A DNA stretch of 64,000 nt from Massilia aurea (GCF_014200505.1 NZ_JACHBX010000003.1:1-64000); one strand, 5' to 3'. Shown: positions 1 through 8,913, numbered from the stretch's first letter. Translations and numbers: made by a program. The notes: a model not told the origin generated them from the sequence alone.

Positions 1-1
1 G

Positions 2-91
2 GCCCATCTGATTTACGGCGTCGTCCGAACAGGCAAGCCATTCGACGCAAATTTCTTATCGAATCGGCTTGCAATTCAAGACGGTATCTGA
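2..91 (+). pseudogene. transposase C-terminal fragment (possibly IS110 type)
   Basis: An open frame enters from the left window edge and runs 29 codons to a TGA at 89-91. Its residues (AHLIYGVVRTGKPFDANFL and following) resemble the C-terminal tail of IS110-like transposases. This is a family impression from a very short peptide. Only the tail is visible, so whether the gene is intact outside the window cannot be judged. Confidence 0.35.
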
Positions 92-105
92 CCCTGGCTA
101 CAGGC

Positions 106-647
106 GCCAGGTCAGTCGACACCAATGCTAGGTGCGGCGACGGGCGGCCATGAGCCCGGCCAGGCCAAGACCAAGAAGGAGCATCGTGGCCGGTTCCGGC
201 ACATCGGTCACGTTGGCAAGTGTTGCGGTCCCGCCGTTCAGGCCCGTGATGACCGTGCTGTAGCTGCCGGCGTCGGCATTGGCGAATCCGGTTTCGACCA
301 GAAAGTAATCGATCCCGGCGGACAACGCGATCGTGAATCCGGCCTGGCCGAAGCTCCCTCTGGACTTCTGAACGAAAGCAGCATCCTACCATCGGTGCCA
401 GGTCAGCCGACACCAATGCTACGTGCGGCGACGGGCCGCCATGAGCCCGGCCATGCCAAGACCAAGAAGGCGCATCGTGGCCGGTTCCGGCACATCGGTC
501 ACGTTGGCAAGTGTTGCGGTGCCGCCGTTCAGGCCCGTGATGACCGTACTGTAGCTGCCGGCGCTGGCATTGCTGAATCCGGTTTCGACCAGAAAGTAAT
601 CGATCCCGGCGGACAAGGCAATCGTGAATCCGGCCTGGCCGAAGCTG
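106..647. repeat. tandem duplication of about 250 bp (291-bp period) holding PEP-CTERM coding sequence
   Basis: Bases 106-356 recur at 397-647 with a 291-bp offset and roughly 95 percent identity. Each unit encodes, on the minus strand, the same C-terminal part of a PEP-CTERM protein. About 40 bp of unrelated sequence separates the units. Confidence 0.85.
128..385 (-). pseudogene. second copy of a truncated PEP-CTERM protein C-terminus
   Basis: The frame reads a beta-rich segment (AGIDYFLVETGF) and ends in an intact PEP-CTERM sorting signal: VPEPAT, a hydrophobic stretch, then RRR. PEP-CTERM tags are recognised by exosortases in EPS-producing Gram-negatives. There is no start codon or signal peptide, and the frame is closed upstream by a TAG near 386. 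It is a tandem copy of the unit at 419-688 and probably not expressed. Confidence 0.6.
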
Positions 648-688
648 CCGGTGGTGAGATCGTCATTCAGCGCGATCAGATTCTCCAA
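419..688 (-). pseudogene. N-terminally truncated PEP-CTERM domain protein
   Basis: Up to 89 residues can be read from a TTG at 688 with no signal peptide, so the secretory N-terminus is missing. The C-terminus carries VPEPATM, a transmembrane stretch (LLGLGMAGLMAA) and an RRR tail, which is the exosortase-type sorting signal. The segment PLENLIALNDD is typical of the C-terminal half of such proteins. It begins at the stop codon of the upstream binding-protein gene, so it looks like a remnant joined there by deletion or duplication. Confidence 0.6.
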
Positions 689-696
689 GGGTGACG

Positions 697-1854
697 TCAG
701 TGCAGCACGGCCAACCTGACTTTCCTGCCTTTGCGGAAGGTATAGATCGTCATCGCGGCATCGCGCAAATCGCCCTTCTGATCGAAGGCGATATTGCCAG
801 TAACGCCCTCGTGCCTGACGGCGGCCAGCGCCGGCATGAACTTGGCTGGATCACTCGAATTTGCCGTCTGCATCGCTTTGGCGAAGACCATCACCGCATC
901 GTAGGCATAGGGCGCATACGACTCCACCGGGAGCTTGTAGCGCTGTTGGTAACGCTGTGTGAATGCATTCAGGCCCGCTTCCTGTGCGGCACCGACCCCA
1001 CCCGCCACGACGCAGTACACCTTGTCGTCGACCAGCGCGTCGCCGGCCAGCAGCGGCATTTTTTCCGAGCAGACGCCGTCGCCCGAAATGAGCTTGGCGC
1101 GCAGCCCGAGCGCCTTCATCTGTTTGAGCATCGGCCCGGCCACCGCGTCCATGCCACCATAAAAAATCACGTCAGGATCGCGCGCGCGGATCTGGGTCAG
1201 GATGGCGCTGAAATCGGTGGCCTTGTCGCTGGTGAACTGGCGGCTGACCACGCTCGTGCCCGCCCCCGCCTTCTTGACGCCCTTGACGAATTCGTCCGCC
1301 AACCCCTGGCCAAAGGCCGTGCGGTCGTCGATCACGGCAATCTTTTTTGCTTTCAGCGTGCCAAGCGTATACGTGGCCAGCGTGCGGCCGATCAGGTTGT
1401 CATTGGCAACAACGCGAAACGCCGTCTTGAAACCCTGGTGGGTGTAGACGGGTGTCGTGGCCGCCGGTGAGATCTGCGGAATGCCGGCGTTCGCGTAGAT
1501 TTTCGAGGCCGGCACAGTCGTGCCCGAATTAAGGTGCCCCACGACGGCCGCCACTTTCGCATCGACCAGCTTTTGCGCGACCGTCGTGCCGGTGCGGGGA
1601 TCGGCGCCGTCGTCCTCGGGTTGCAAAACCCATTGGACCTTGCTGCCGCCAAGCACGATGCCCTTCGCATTGAGGTCATCGATCGCCATGCGGGCGCCGT
1701 TTTCGATGTCCTTGCCCGCATGGGCGCTGGGGCCGGACAGCGGCGACACCGTACCGATCTTGACTTGCACAACCTTGCCTGCAGGCTGGGCCTGGGCAAG
1801 CGGTACGGCGGCAAGGACGAGCGAGGGCGCAGCGGCAAAGACAAGAAAATGCAT
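697..1854 (-). CDS. branched-chain amino acid type ABC transporter substrate-binding protein
   Basis: A 385-residue periplasmic binding protein of the Leu/Ile/Val (LivK, type I fold) family. A signal peptide spans about residues 1-23 and ends in AQA. The mature part opens with VKIGTVSPLSGPSA and contains the VVGHLNSGTT and IPQISPAATTP segments of the ligand cleft. An AAGG ribosome site lies 6 nt before the ATG. It follows the M20 peptidase gene by 22 bp, so the two are probably co-transcribed. No permease or ATPase genes are nearby, so it is an orphan binding protein of unknown ligand. Confidence 0.85.
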   Translation of the reverse strand: MHFLVFAAAPSLVLAAVPLAQAQPAGKVVQVKIGTVSPLSGPSAHAGKDIENGARMAIDDLNAKGIVLGGSKVQWVLQPEDDGADPRTGTTVAQKLVDAKVAAVVGHLNSGTTVPASKIYANAGIPQISPAATTPVYTHQGFKTAFRVVANDNLIGRTLATYTLGTLKAKKIAVIDDRTAFGQGLADEFVKGVKKAGAGTSVVSRQFTSDKATDFSAILTQIRARDPDVIFYGGMDAVAGPMLKQMKALGLRAKLISGDGVCSEKMPLLAGDALVDDKVYCVVAGGVGAAQEAGLNAFTQRYQQRYKLPVESYAPYAYDAVMVFAKAMQTANSSDPAKFMPALAAVRHEGVTGNIAFDQKGDLRDAAMTIYTFRKGRKVRLAVLH

Positions 1855-1876
1855 GACGGGCCTTATGATGATGCGC

Positions 1877-3214
1877 TTAGCGCTGCGGTGCCATCAGGTC
1901 GAGCAGGATCGCGGTCTCGGCCTTGATGGTATTGGTGAGCGTCGGCTTCAGATCCGGCGCCCATTGCGGCGAGTGGGTGCCCGGCAAGGGCTTGCCAGCC
2001 TTCTTCGCTGCCTCGAGACGGCCGGCATCGACCGCGCCCACGTGCAGCAGCAGCGCCTTGACGCCGGGCTGCTGGCCGTACATGGCGAAGTCTTCGGAGG
2101 TCATCTTGGCCGGCATTTCTTTCACAAAGTCAGGGCCGACGGCCTGCTCGACCGCCTTGACGGCGCGCGCCACCAGTTGCGGATCGTTGACCACCGAGTC
2201 GGTGCCGGTCTTGACCTCCACCAGCGGCTCTTTCGGCGCGCCGGCGGCGAGCGCTTCGCCCTTGGCTTCGCGGGCGATGCTGGCCAGCACGCGCTGGCGC
2301 ACTTCGGGCCGGAAGGTACGCACCGTCAGCGCCAGCTTGACCTGGTCCGGCACGATATTGGCCTGGGTGCCGCCCTGAATGCTGCCGACCGTGATCACCA
2401 CCGGGTCGAGCGGATTGTTTTCGCGCGAGATCAGGGTTTGCAGCGCCATCACCAGCCGCGCCGCCATCACCACCGGGTCGCGCGTCTCGTGCGGCACGGC
2501 GCCATGGCCGCCCTGCCCGAACATCGTGATGGTGACGGTGTCGGCCGAGGCGCGGAATGGCCCGGCGTGCCACATGACCGTACCCGATGCCATCGACGCG
2601 TCATCGTGCATCGACAGCGCGTAATCCGGTTTCGGGAAGCGCGTAAACAAGCCGTCCTTGAGCATGGCGGCGGCGCCGGTCAACGCTTCCTCGGACGGCT
2701 GGCCGATCAGCATCAGCGTGCCGCTCCAGGCCTTGCGGTTCTCCGCCATCAGCTTTGCCGTGCCATACCAGGCAGCCATGTGCAGATCGTGGCCGCAGGC
2801 ATGCGCCACCGGAACGGTGTCGCCGGCGGCATTTTTCGTCGTGACCTTGCTGGCAAACGGCAGACCGGTCTTTTCCAGCACCGGCAGTGCATCCATCTCG
2901 GTGCGCAGCATCACGGTCGGCCCCGGACCATTCTTGAGGATCGCCACGACGCCGGTGCCACCGACGCCTGTGGTCACCTCGAAGCCGAGCGCCTTGGCAC
3001 GTTCGGCCAGCTTGGCCGCGGTCTTGTGTTCCGCAAAGCCGAGTTCGGGATTGGCGTGCAGATCACGGTAGAAGGCTTCGAGCTTGGGAAAGTCGGCGGC
3101 GAGCTGGGTATCGAATGGCGCCGGAAGCGACGCGGCGTGCGCGCCAACCTGGGACAGGCCAGCGAGCAGGCTGGCGGCGAGGATGGTGTGGCGGAAGGTG
3201 CGTGAAAATGACAT
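1877..3214 (-). CDS. secreted M20 family metallopeptidase / amidohydrolase
   Basis: About 445 residues with an N-terminal signal peptide ending near GAHAA. The M20D (hippurate hydrolase / IAA-amino acid hydrolase) layout is clear: EMDALP near 106, the metal-binding HACGHDLH near 138-145 and the catalytic GQPSEE near 171-176. Family members hydrolyse N-acyl or aminoacyl amide bonds using two metal ions. The ATG at 3214 is preferred over a TTG five codons upstream. The downstream binding-protein gene may take up the released amino acids; this is inference. Confidence 0.85.
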   Translation of the reverse strand: MSFSRTFRHTILAASLLAGLSQVGAHAASLPAPFDTQLAADFPKLEAFYRDLHANPELGFAEHKTAAKLAERAKALGFEVTTGVGGTGVVAILKNGPGPTVMLRTEMDALPVLEKTGLPFASKVTTKNAAGDTVPVAHACGHDLHMAAWYGTAKLMAENRKAWSGTLMLIGQPSEEALTGAAAMLKDGLFTRFPKPDYALSMHDDASMASGTVMWHAGPFRASADTVTITMFGQGGHGAVPHETRDPVVMAARLVMALQTLISRENNPLDPVVITVGSIQGGTQANIVPDQVKLALTVRTFRPEVRQRVLASIAREAKGEALAAGAPKEPLVEVKTGTDSVVNDPQLVARAVKAVEQAVGPDFVKEMPAKMTSEDFAMYGQQPGVKALLLHVGAVDAGRLEAAKKAGKPLPGTHSPQWAPDLKPTLTNTIKAETAILLDLMAPQR

Positions 3215-3317
3215 CGTGACTCGCTTCAAGAGTTGGGAAGAGGCAGTTCCGATTCATTCTACCTGCATGCTGCCGCGCACGAATGCCTGGCGATTCAGAG
3301 CCGGGCGGCATGAAAAA

Positions 3318-3578
3318 CTATGCCTGCTCCTGCTGGAACTGGTCGCGCTGCATGTCGATTTCCTGCATGTAGCCCTCGAACTCTGCTGGCGTCTCGACAC
3401 GCCGCACGACCTGGTCGTTGCTGTCTTCCACGGTGAAGGTTCCGCCGCCTTCCAGCACGCCCAGAATGGCGGCCCGAATGGTCTCCAGTGACACATCACT
3501 GCCTGTCGTCGCCAATGCGGTCCAGGTGTCCTGGTCAATCGCGACGTTGTGCTCGAGGAATTTAAGGTTGAACATCAT
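3318..3578 (-). CDS. hypothetical protein, 86 aa
   Basis: A small acidic protein starting MMFNLKFLEHN, with a GGAG ribosome site 11 nt before the ATG at 3578. A longer frame to 3626 exists but adds residues with no ribosome site. The middle (LETIRAAILGVLEGGG) is helical and the C-terminus is Gln/Glu rich. I do not recognise a family. It stands alone between the M20 peptidase and the P450. Confidence 0.6.
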   Translation of the reverse strand: MMFNLKFLEHNVAIDQDTWTALATTGSDVSLETIRAAILGVLEGGGTFTVEDSNDQVVRRVETPAEFEGYMQEIDMQRDQFQQEQA

Positions 3579-3685
3579 GGTGTTATTTACTCCAGAAGAA
3601 ATAGGATCCCAACATAGCATGGACACAGCCGCCGCACGCTTGCAGACGGCTGTACCGAATTGGACGCGCTATCAAAAAATCGTGT

Positions 3686-5167
3686 TCACCACCCTGTTGT
3701 GCCGGCGTCGTTATGTGCCCCCACCACAAAACGCAAACTGTAATTGTCCAGCGTCCCCGGCAAGCGCGCCGGGTCCAGCCGCCCCTGCTGCGATGGCGTC
3801 AGCCGGTGGATGCCGTCATCCTCGCCAATCAGCGCGCCCAGCATCACGCTGGTCAGCATCAGCACCAGATTGCGCGCCGGGCACATCACCGGCCCGCTGC
3901 TGAACGGCACCAGCGGCCAGTCGCGGTCCTGCACATCGCGTACCTTGTCATCCTTCAGCCACAACTCGGGCGCAAAGCGGTCGGCGCAGTCCATGCGCCC
4001 GTCATCGCGGTGGAAGAACGGCGTGAACAGCAGGATACCGGTGCCCTCGGGCATCGTGCCCCCTTCCCACTGCGTCGCGCGCGTGCTCTGGCGCAGGATC
4101 GCCGGCGTCGTCGGCCACAGGCGCAGCGACTCCAGCACGGTCGAGCGCAAAAATGGCAGGTACTGGCGGTCGATGCCAGGATGGCTGCGCAGCTCGGCGC
4201 GGGCGCGCGCCGCTTGGTCCGGATGCGCGGCCAGCAGCGCCAGCGCGCGGAAGGTGGCCATGCCGGCAGCGTCGAACGCGAACAGCCACTGCGGCACCTG
4301 ATGGTTGGCCATCGTGTCGCCGCTTTGGGGCACGCTGGCCGCGACGGCCGCCAGGCTGCCCGGCTCGGCGCGGTCGAGATAACTCTGGATGCGCGCCAGG
4401 AAGCGTGACCGCAGGCCGGTCTTCTTCGGATGCATGAAGGCCCAGTTGGCCGCCTTGCGCAACTCGATGATCATGTCGCTGATGGTCTGGTCGCCGGCAG
4501 CGGCATCGCCAAACACGACGCGCCGCACCATGCGCGTCCAGCCGGCGTTGAAGGTGTCCCAGTCGAGCTCGCCCTGGGTACGGGCCTTGGCCAGCAGGCG
4601 CCCTGCTTCGTCGTCGACCACCGGCAGAAATTTATCGACCATGTGGTGCACCGCGCGTTCATGCTCGAGCACGTCTTCGTTGAAGCGGCGTCGTGCAGTC
4701 CGCTCGGGACATTGCGAGATCAGCGAACCATGCGGTTCAAAATGCGACAACGCCGCGCGCTTCTCGCTGCTGGCGGCGGAAAACGGTTCGGGCGACTCGT
4801 CCAGCACGCGCCGCGCGTGTTCGGGCGTCAGGATGACCGCCTGCTTGCGGATCGGCAGTGGCAGCATCAGCGGGCCGCTGCCATATTTGTTGCGCAGCTT
4901 TTGCATGCGCCCGATCGCGCGCCGGTCGAGCTCCAGCCGTTCGGCCAGCGCCACCACGGCCGGGCGACGGATGATCACGCCCTTGGCAAACGTCGGGGCC
5001 AGCACGTCCACGGCCAGGGCCAGCGTGTCGAGCACGCCGGCGGTCGGCAGCTCGCCCTCGCGGACATCTACAGCGCCGCGCGAGCGCGTCATCAATCTGG
5101 TGGCAACCAGGCCGCCAGCCAGGCCAAGGGCACCTGCGAGCAGCAGGATGCGATTGCGTTTGTTCAT
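3686..5167 (-). CDS. cytochrome P450, membrane-anchored
   Basis: A 493-residue P450 mono-oxygenase. An N-terminal hydrophobic anchor lies at about 6-25, unusual for bacterial P450s, which are mostly soluble. Landmarks: I-helix AGMAT at 301-305, K-helix ExxR as ESLR at 346-349, and heme loop PFSSGPVMC with the thiolate Cys at 429. The residue after the Cys is Pro rather than the usual small residue. It lies 26 bp downstream of a Tat-exported Gfo/Idh/MocA oxidoreductase and is probably in one operon with it. No dedicated ferredoxin or reductase gene is adjacent; substrate unknown. Confidence 0.85.
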   Translation of the reverse strand: MNKRNRILLLAGALGLAGGLVATRLMTRSRGAVDVREGELPTAGVLDTLALAVDVLAPTFAKGVIIRRPAVVALAERLELDRRAIGRMQKLRNKYGSGPLMLPLPIRKQAVILTPEHARRVLDESPEPFSAASSEKRAALSHFEPHGSLISQCPERTARRRFNEDVLEHERAVHHMVDKFLPVVDDEAGRLLAKARTQGELDWDTFNAGWTRMVRRVVFGDAAAGDQTISDMIIELRKAANWAFMHPKKTGLRSRFLARIQSYLDRAEPGSLAAVAASVPQSGDTMANHQVPQWLFAFDAAGMATFRALALLAAHPDQAARARAELRSHPGIDRQYLPFLRSTVLESLRLWPTTPAILRQSTRATQWEGGTMPEGTGILLFTPFFHRDDGRMDCADRFAPELWLKDDKVRDVQDRDWPLVPFSSGPVMCPARNLVLMLTSVMLGALIGEDDGIHRLTPSQQGRLDPARLPGTLDNYSLRFVVGAHNDAGTTGW

Positions 5168-5193
5168 CTCAGCATCTCTTTCAAAACAGCGTG

Positions 5194-6435
5194 TTAATCG
5201 GCACTCTCCGGCTCCGGTCCGCGCGTCTTGCCCGCCGGCGGCTTGAGCTTGACCACCCGGCCGCTACGCGCCGACTCATAGATCGCATCCATGATGCGCT
5301 GGTCCTGCAACCCCTCCTCGCCCGGCGTGTGCACGTCCTTGTTCTGCTGGATACAGCTGGCGAAGTGGTCGATCATCAGCGTGAACTGGTTGGTCTTGCC
5401 GGCCGGGATCTCGGTGGTCTGATCCTTGCCGTCGACCACGCGCGTGATCCGCAGCTTGTTGCCGTGGTAGGCGTAGGCAGGATCCATGTCTGCCCACGCC
5501 TCAAACCCATTCAGGCGAAACATCTGCGATTTGTGCGCCGAATAGTTGGTGCTGCAGGTGGCCGAAAAGCCGCTTGGAAAGCGCAGGACGAACTGGCACG
5601 ATTCCTCGACTTCGCGAAAGCGCGCATCGCCCGGCGTCGACCAGATGCTGCCGAATACCTCGCTCGGTTCTTCGCCACTGAGAAAACGCGCGGCATTGAT
5701 GCAATAGATGCCGATGTCCGGCAGTGCGCCGCCGCCCGCCAGCGCCTTCTTGAGGCGCCAGTGCTGCGGGTCGCCCATATTCTGCGAGTTGACCGAGTTG
5801 AATTCCTTCAGCGCGCCAAGCTTTTTCTCGCGAACCATTTTCACCAAGGTGCGATCGAGCGCTTCGTACTGGCTACGGTAGGCGATCATCAACTGGCGCC
5901 CGGCCTTGCGGCAAGCGTCGATCATCTGGCGGCACTCGGCGGCGGTGTTGGCCATCGGCTTTTCGCACAGCACGTGCTTGCCGGCACGCGCCGCGCGCAC
6001 GGTGTACTCCAGGTGCAGATGGTTGGGCAGCGCGATGTAGACGCTTTTCACGTCCGGCATCTGGGCCAGCTTGTCGTAGTCCTTGTAGTCGAGCACTGCG
6101 CTTTCGGGGATGTTGTACTGCCGCGCGACCTTCAATCCCTTGTCGCGGTCCCCTGTGACCAGCGCCACGACTTTTGCATGCTTGCTTCGCTGGAAGGCCG
6201 GCAGCATCTCGTCGATGGCGATACGGCCCAGGCCCACCACGGCAACGCCTACCCGCTCATCCCACGAGTCACCCGGCGGCTCGGTCTTCTCGGGCTTTTC
6301 GGACTTGTCGAAGATGGGCGGAAAGCTGACCCGGTTCTGTTCGCTTGCTGCGGCCTGCAGCGCTGGCGTGGACAGGGCGGCCATGGTACCGACATAGCGC
6401 AGAAAATCGCGGCGCGGCGGCTGATCGTGCTTCAT
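5194..6435 (-). CDS. Gfo/Idh/MocA family oxidoreductase with Tat signal
   Basis: 413 residues. The N-terminus RRDFLRYVG (8-16) followed by a hydrophobic stretch is a twin-arginine signal, as in periplasmic glucose-fructose oxidoreductases that carry bound NADP. The Rossmann motif VVGLGRIA lies near 70 and the family CEKPMA motif near 135-140. The C-terminal half is the alpha/beta substrate domain. An acidic/proline segment links the signal and the Rossmann fold. It precedes the P450 gene by 26 bp. The substrate, probably a sugar or polyol, cannot be told. Confidence 0.85.
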   Translation of the reverse strand: MKHDQPPRRDFLRYVGTMAALSTPALQAAASEQNRVSFPPIFDKSEKPEKTEPPGDSWDERVGVAVVGLGRIAIDEMLPAFQRSKHAKVVALVTGDRDKGLKVARQYNIPESAVLDYKDYDKLAQMPDVKSVYIALPNHLHLEYTVRAARAGKHVLCEKPMANTAAECRQMIDACRKAGRQLMIAYRSQYEALDRTLVKMVREKKLGALKEFNSVNSQNMGDPQHWRLKKALAGGGALPDIGIYCINAARFLSGEEPSEVFGSIWSTPGDARFREVEESCQFVLRFPSGFSATCSTNYSAHKSQMFRLNGFEAWADMDPAYAYHGNKLRITRVVDGKDQTTEIPAGKTNQFTLMIDHFASCIQQNKDVHTPGEEGLQDQRIMDAIYESARSGRVVKLKPPAGKTRGPEPESAD

Positions 6436-6677
6436 GAGGATTCCTTTCGCGTAGAGGGAATGGATCCTCGCACGCGATTCGGAACAGCAGCGCTCGCTTG
6501 CCGGGCGGAAAACGCGCTACGCCCTGGTCAGCACAGTCGGCGCACAACCGCAAACAGGCTCAGGTCTGGCATTCAGACAAGCGCTCGAAAAATCTGTTGA
6601 TGAATGCCCTGGTGAAGACACTCGACAAGAGTCCGGAGCCCCATGTCATACCTGATCCGGACTTGCCTGGCGGCGTA
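6436..6677. other. intergenic region, no gene seen
   Basis: 242 bp between the start of the oxidoreductase gene and the end of the glxA-type gene. It holds the promoter region of the oxidoreductase-P450 pair and the left copy of an imperfect 28-bp direct repeat (6519-6546). No convincing reading frame or terminator was found. Confidence 0.5.
6519..6546. repeat. imperfect 28-bp direct repeat, left copy
   Basis: Shares 23 of 28 positions with 8447-8474, including a 12-base perfect core TCAGCACAGTCG. The two copies flank the GlxA/DJ-1 gene pair. Confidence 0.4.
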
Positions 6678-7709
6678 TCAGCCGAAACGCGCCTGGTATT
6701 CGCTGGGCACCACGCCCAGTTGCGCGGCGAACGCGCGCCGGAGATTGTATTCGCTGCCAAATCCGCTCTGCGCGACGGCGCGCTTCACCGTCATACCGGG
6801 CTGCTCGAGCAGCGCGCAGGCGCGCTCCATGCGTAGTTGCAGCAACAACTGCGCCGGCGACACGCCCGCCTCCTGCTGCAGCTTGCGATACAGCGAGCGC
6901 ACCGACAACGCAAATGCGGCCGCCATCTGATTGGCGTCGATTGGTTGCTTCAAACGTGGTCGCAACCATGCCGTCAATTGGCCATGCAAGCCCTGCGCGT
7001 TGGTCTGCGCCAGTAATTCAGAGCTGAACTGGCGCTGGCCGCCGGGGCGCTTGAAAAACACGACCAGCCGCTTGGCCACGGCCAGCGCGAAGGGACGCCC
7101 CATGTCTTCGCCGACCAGGCCCAGCGCCAGATCGATACCGGAGGCGATGCCTGCAGACGTGTAGATCGGGCCGTCCTTGATATAAATAGGGTCTTCATGG
7201 ACGTCGATGGCCGGGTACTGGGCCTGCAGTCGCGCTGCGTCCTGCCAGTGGGTCACGGCGCGCCGCCCTTCAAGCAACCCGCTGCGCGCCAGCAGGAATG
7301 CGCCGGTGCACACCGAGCAGCAGCGCGCAACGGCCTTGGCGCCACTGCCAGCGGCGGCCACCCAACGCACGATGTCCGGCGTTATGACCGCGCTGCTGCG
7401 GTCCTCCATGCCGCGTGCTCCAACCATGATCAGCGTCGATCCCGCAAGACCGTCCGTCGGTAGTGGCTCGGTCATCATGCTCACCCCTGCGGCAGACATC
7501 ACCAGGCCGCCGCCGGGCGACACCATATGGATGATGTACGGTAGCGGCAGGCGGGCATCGCGTGCCTCGTCGTTCGCGGTAGAGAAGACCTGGGCGGGGC
7601 CGGTGGCATCGAGTATCGCGAAGCCTGGCAATACGAGCAGCCAAACGTCGATCGTGGCTGCAGGGACAGAAGTCAAAGGAAAACTTGGTGTGGAATCTTG
7701 TGTATGGCC
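6678..7709 (-). CDS. GlxA-type transcriptional regulator (DJ-1/PfpI plus AraC domains)
   Basis: About 343 residues. The N-terminal two thirds is a DJ-1/PfpI (class I amidotransferase-like) domain with the nucleophile elbow CSVCTGAFLLA. The last 100 residues form an AraC/XylS DNA-binding domain with two helix-turn-helices (ALSVRSLYRKLQQEAGVSP and the SGFGSEYNLRRAF segment). Such regulators sense small ligands through the DJ-1 domain. The start is uncertain: the ATG at 7709 is chosen, but a TTG at 7754 is also open. It is transcribed away from a stand-alone DJ-1 gene and probably controls it. Confidence 0.85.
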   Translation of the reverse strand, partial: GHTQDSTPSFPLTSVPAATIDVWLLVLPGFAILDATGPAQVFSTANDEARDARLPLPYIIHMVSPGGGLVMSAAGVSMMTEPLPTDGLAGSTLIMVGARGMEDRSSAVITPDIVRWVAAAGSGAKAVARCCSVCTGAFLLARSGLLEGRRAVTHWQDAARLQAQYPAIDVHEDPIYIKDGPIYTSAGIASGIDLALGLVGEDMGRPFALAVAKRLVVFFKRPGGQRQFSSELLAQTNAQGLHGQLTAWLRPRLKQPIDANQMAAAFALSVRSLYRKLQQEAGVSPAQLLLQLRMERACALLEQPGMTVKRAVAQSGFGSEYNLRRAFAAQLGVVPSEYQARFG

Positions 7710-7794
7710 CATCCTGGCAGATTTTCCATCATCACTGTCACTCACGTCAAGCAACGGGATGGGAAGATGCGGCCTTTCATTTCATGAGGTACGC

Positions 7795-8406
7795 ATGACC
7801 TGCTCCATCGGAATTTATGTTTTCGACGACGTCGAGGTGCTGGACGTCAGCGGCCTGTATGAAGTCTTTACGTGCGCCACGCGTATCGGCGCCCAGGCGA
7901 TGCCGGACGCGCCGCCGTTCCGGGTCCGCACCATCGGCCGCACGTCAGCGCTTCTGCGCGCACGCGCCGGTCTCACCGTTTTTCCGGAAGCAGACTTTGC
8001 CAGTGTCGGCATCGACGTGCTGATCGTGCCCGGTGGCGTCATCGACGCAGAACTCGACAGGCTTGATGTGACTGCATGGATCGCCCGCATCGCCCGCGAC
8101 TGCGAACTGGTGGCAGCAATCGGCACCGGTGCCTTTCTGCTCACGCAAGCGGGACTGCTCAACGGGCAGCAAGTGGCAGCGCACCCGCCGATCGTCGCAT
8201 CGACATCCCGGTTCCCGGAATTGCAGATCGAGGGCAAGCGACACCTGGCCCAGAACGGCGCTGTCGTCGCCGCTGGTGGTGGAACGGCCGGGATCGATCT
8301 GGCGCTGCATCTCGTCGAGCGGCTCGCAGGACGCAAGCTGGCGCAGGCTACTACTCGCTACCTGGATTATGCGTGGGTGGGCGAAGAAAGCGACCGGCAT
8401 GGTTGA
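7795..8406 (+). CDS. DJ-1/PfpI family protein lacking the usual cysteine
   Basis: 203 residues with the DJ-1/PfpI fold: IGIYVFDDVEVLDVSG at the N-terminus, VLIVPGG near 75-81, and a C-terminal GGGTAGIDLALHLVE helix. The ATG at 7795 has GAGG 6 nt upstream. The elbow reads AAIGTGAFLL, so the expected cysteine (CTGAF in the neighbouring regulator) is Gly110. Classic Cys-dependent hydratase or glyoxalase chemistry is therefore unlikely. Some relatives such as isonitrile hydratases need that Cys. It may bind a ligand or act by another mechanism. Confidence 0.75.
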   Translation: MTCSIGIYVFDDVEVLDVSGLYEVFTCATRIGAQAMPDAPPFRVRTIGRTSALLRARAGLTVFPEADFASVGIDVLIVPGGVIDAELDRLDVTAWIARIARDCELVAAIGTGAFLLTQAGLLNGQQVAAHPPIVASTSRFPELQIEGKRHLAQNGAVVAAGGGTAGIDLALHLVERLAGRKLAQATTRYLDYAWVGEESDRHG

Positions 8407-8446
8407 TGCGCGCCCATGCCGCGTAATAGGAATGCCTACATGGATG

Positions 8447-8474
8447 ACGCCTCGATCAGCACAGTCGATGCACA
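8447..8474. repeat. imperfect 28-bp direct repeat, right copy
   Basis: Partner of 6519-6546 (23 of 28 positions). It lies immediately downstream of the DJ-1 gene. Confidence 0.4.
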
Positions 8475-8480
8475 CCGACG

Positions 8481-8849
8481 TTAATCATCCGATGGCGCAC
8501 CTGCGATCAAGAGTTTTTGCAATATCGCTTCCAGAGACAGCAATGAAAATGGTTTTTGAATGAACGCGTCGATTGGCGGCGCAGAATATTCGGGCAGCTC
8601 GACTGCGGCGGCCATGATCACTTTCAAGCGAGGCTGGATCTTTTTTGCATCGATCGCATAGCTCGGCTCGCCAAGCAATGTGGCGCCCGGGCTGATCATC
8701 ATAGCGTCAAACACCATTACCTCAAGCATTTTGAGGCCTCGAACGGGTGACGATGCGCCTAACCCCGAGTGGCCCAGTGCCGTCACCAGATCGAGAATGG
8801 TTTCGCGAATGAGAAGGTCTCGTTCGACTATCAAGACATAGCAACGCAT
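8481..8849 (-). CDS. degenerate response-regulator receiver domain protein
   Basis: A 122-residue stand-alone receiver (CheY-like) domain. The ATG at 8849 (MRCYVLIVERD) is preferred to upstream codons that would run into the neighbouring gene. The acidic pair is reduced to E9/D11, the phospho-acceptor position at the end of strand 3 is Ser53 (MMISPGA), the conserved Thr/Ser is Ala, but the late Lys is kept in FIQKPF. It therefore probably cannot be phosphorylated and acts as a pseudo-receiver. It follows a hypothetical gene by 64 bp. Confidence 0.7.
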   Translation of the reverse strand: MRCYVLIVERDLLIRETILDLVTALGHSGLGASSPVRGLKMLEVMVFDAMMISPGATLLGEPSYAIDAKKIQPRLKVIMAAAVELPEYSAPPIDAFIQKPFSLLSLEAILQKLLIAGAPSDD

Positions 8850-8913
8850 GGATCGGCTTTCTTGATGAGTAGTGGTCGAGCTTACTCTCATGGCGCGCAA
8901 AAAACGGCCGATC

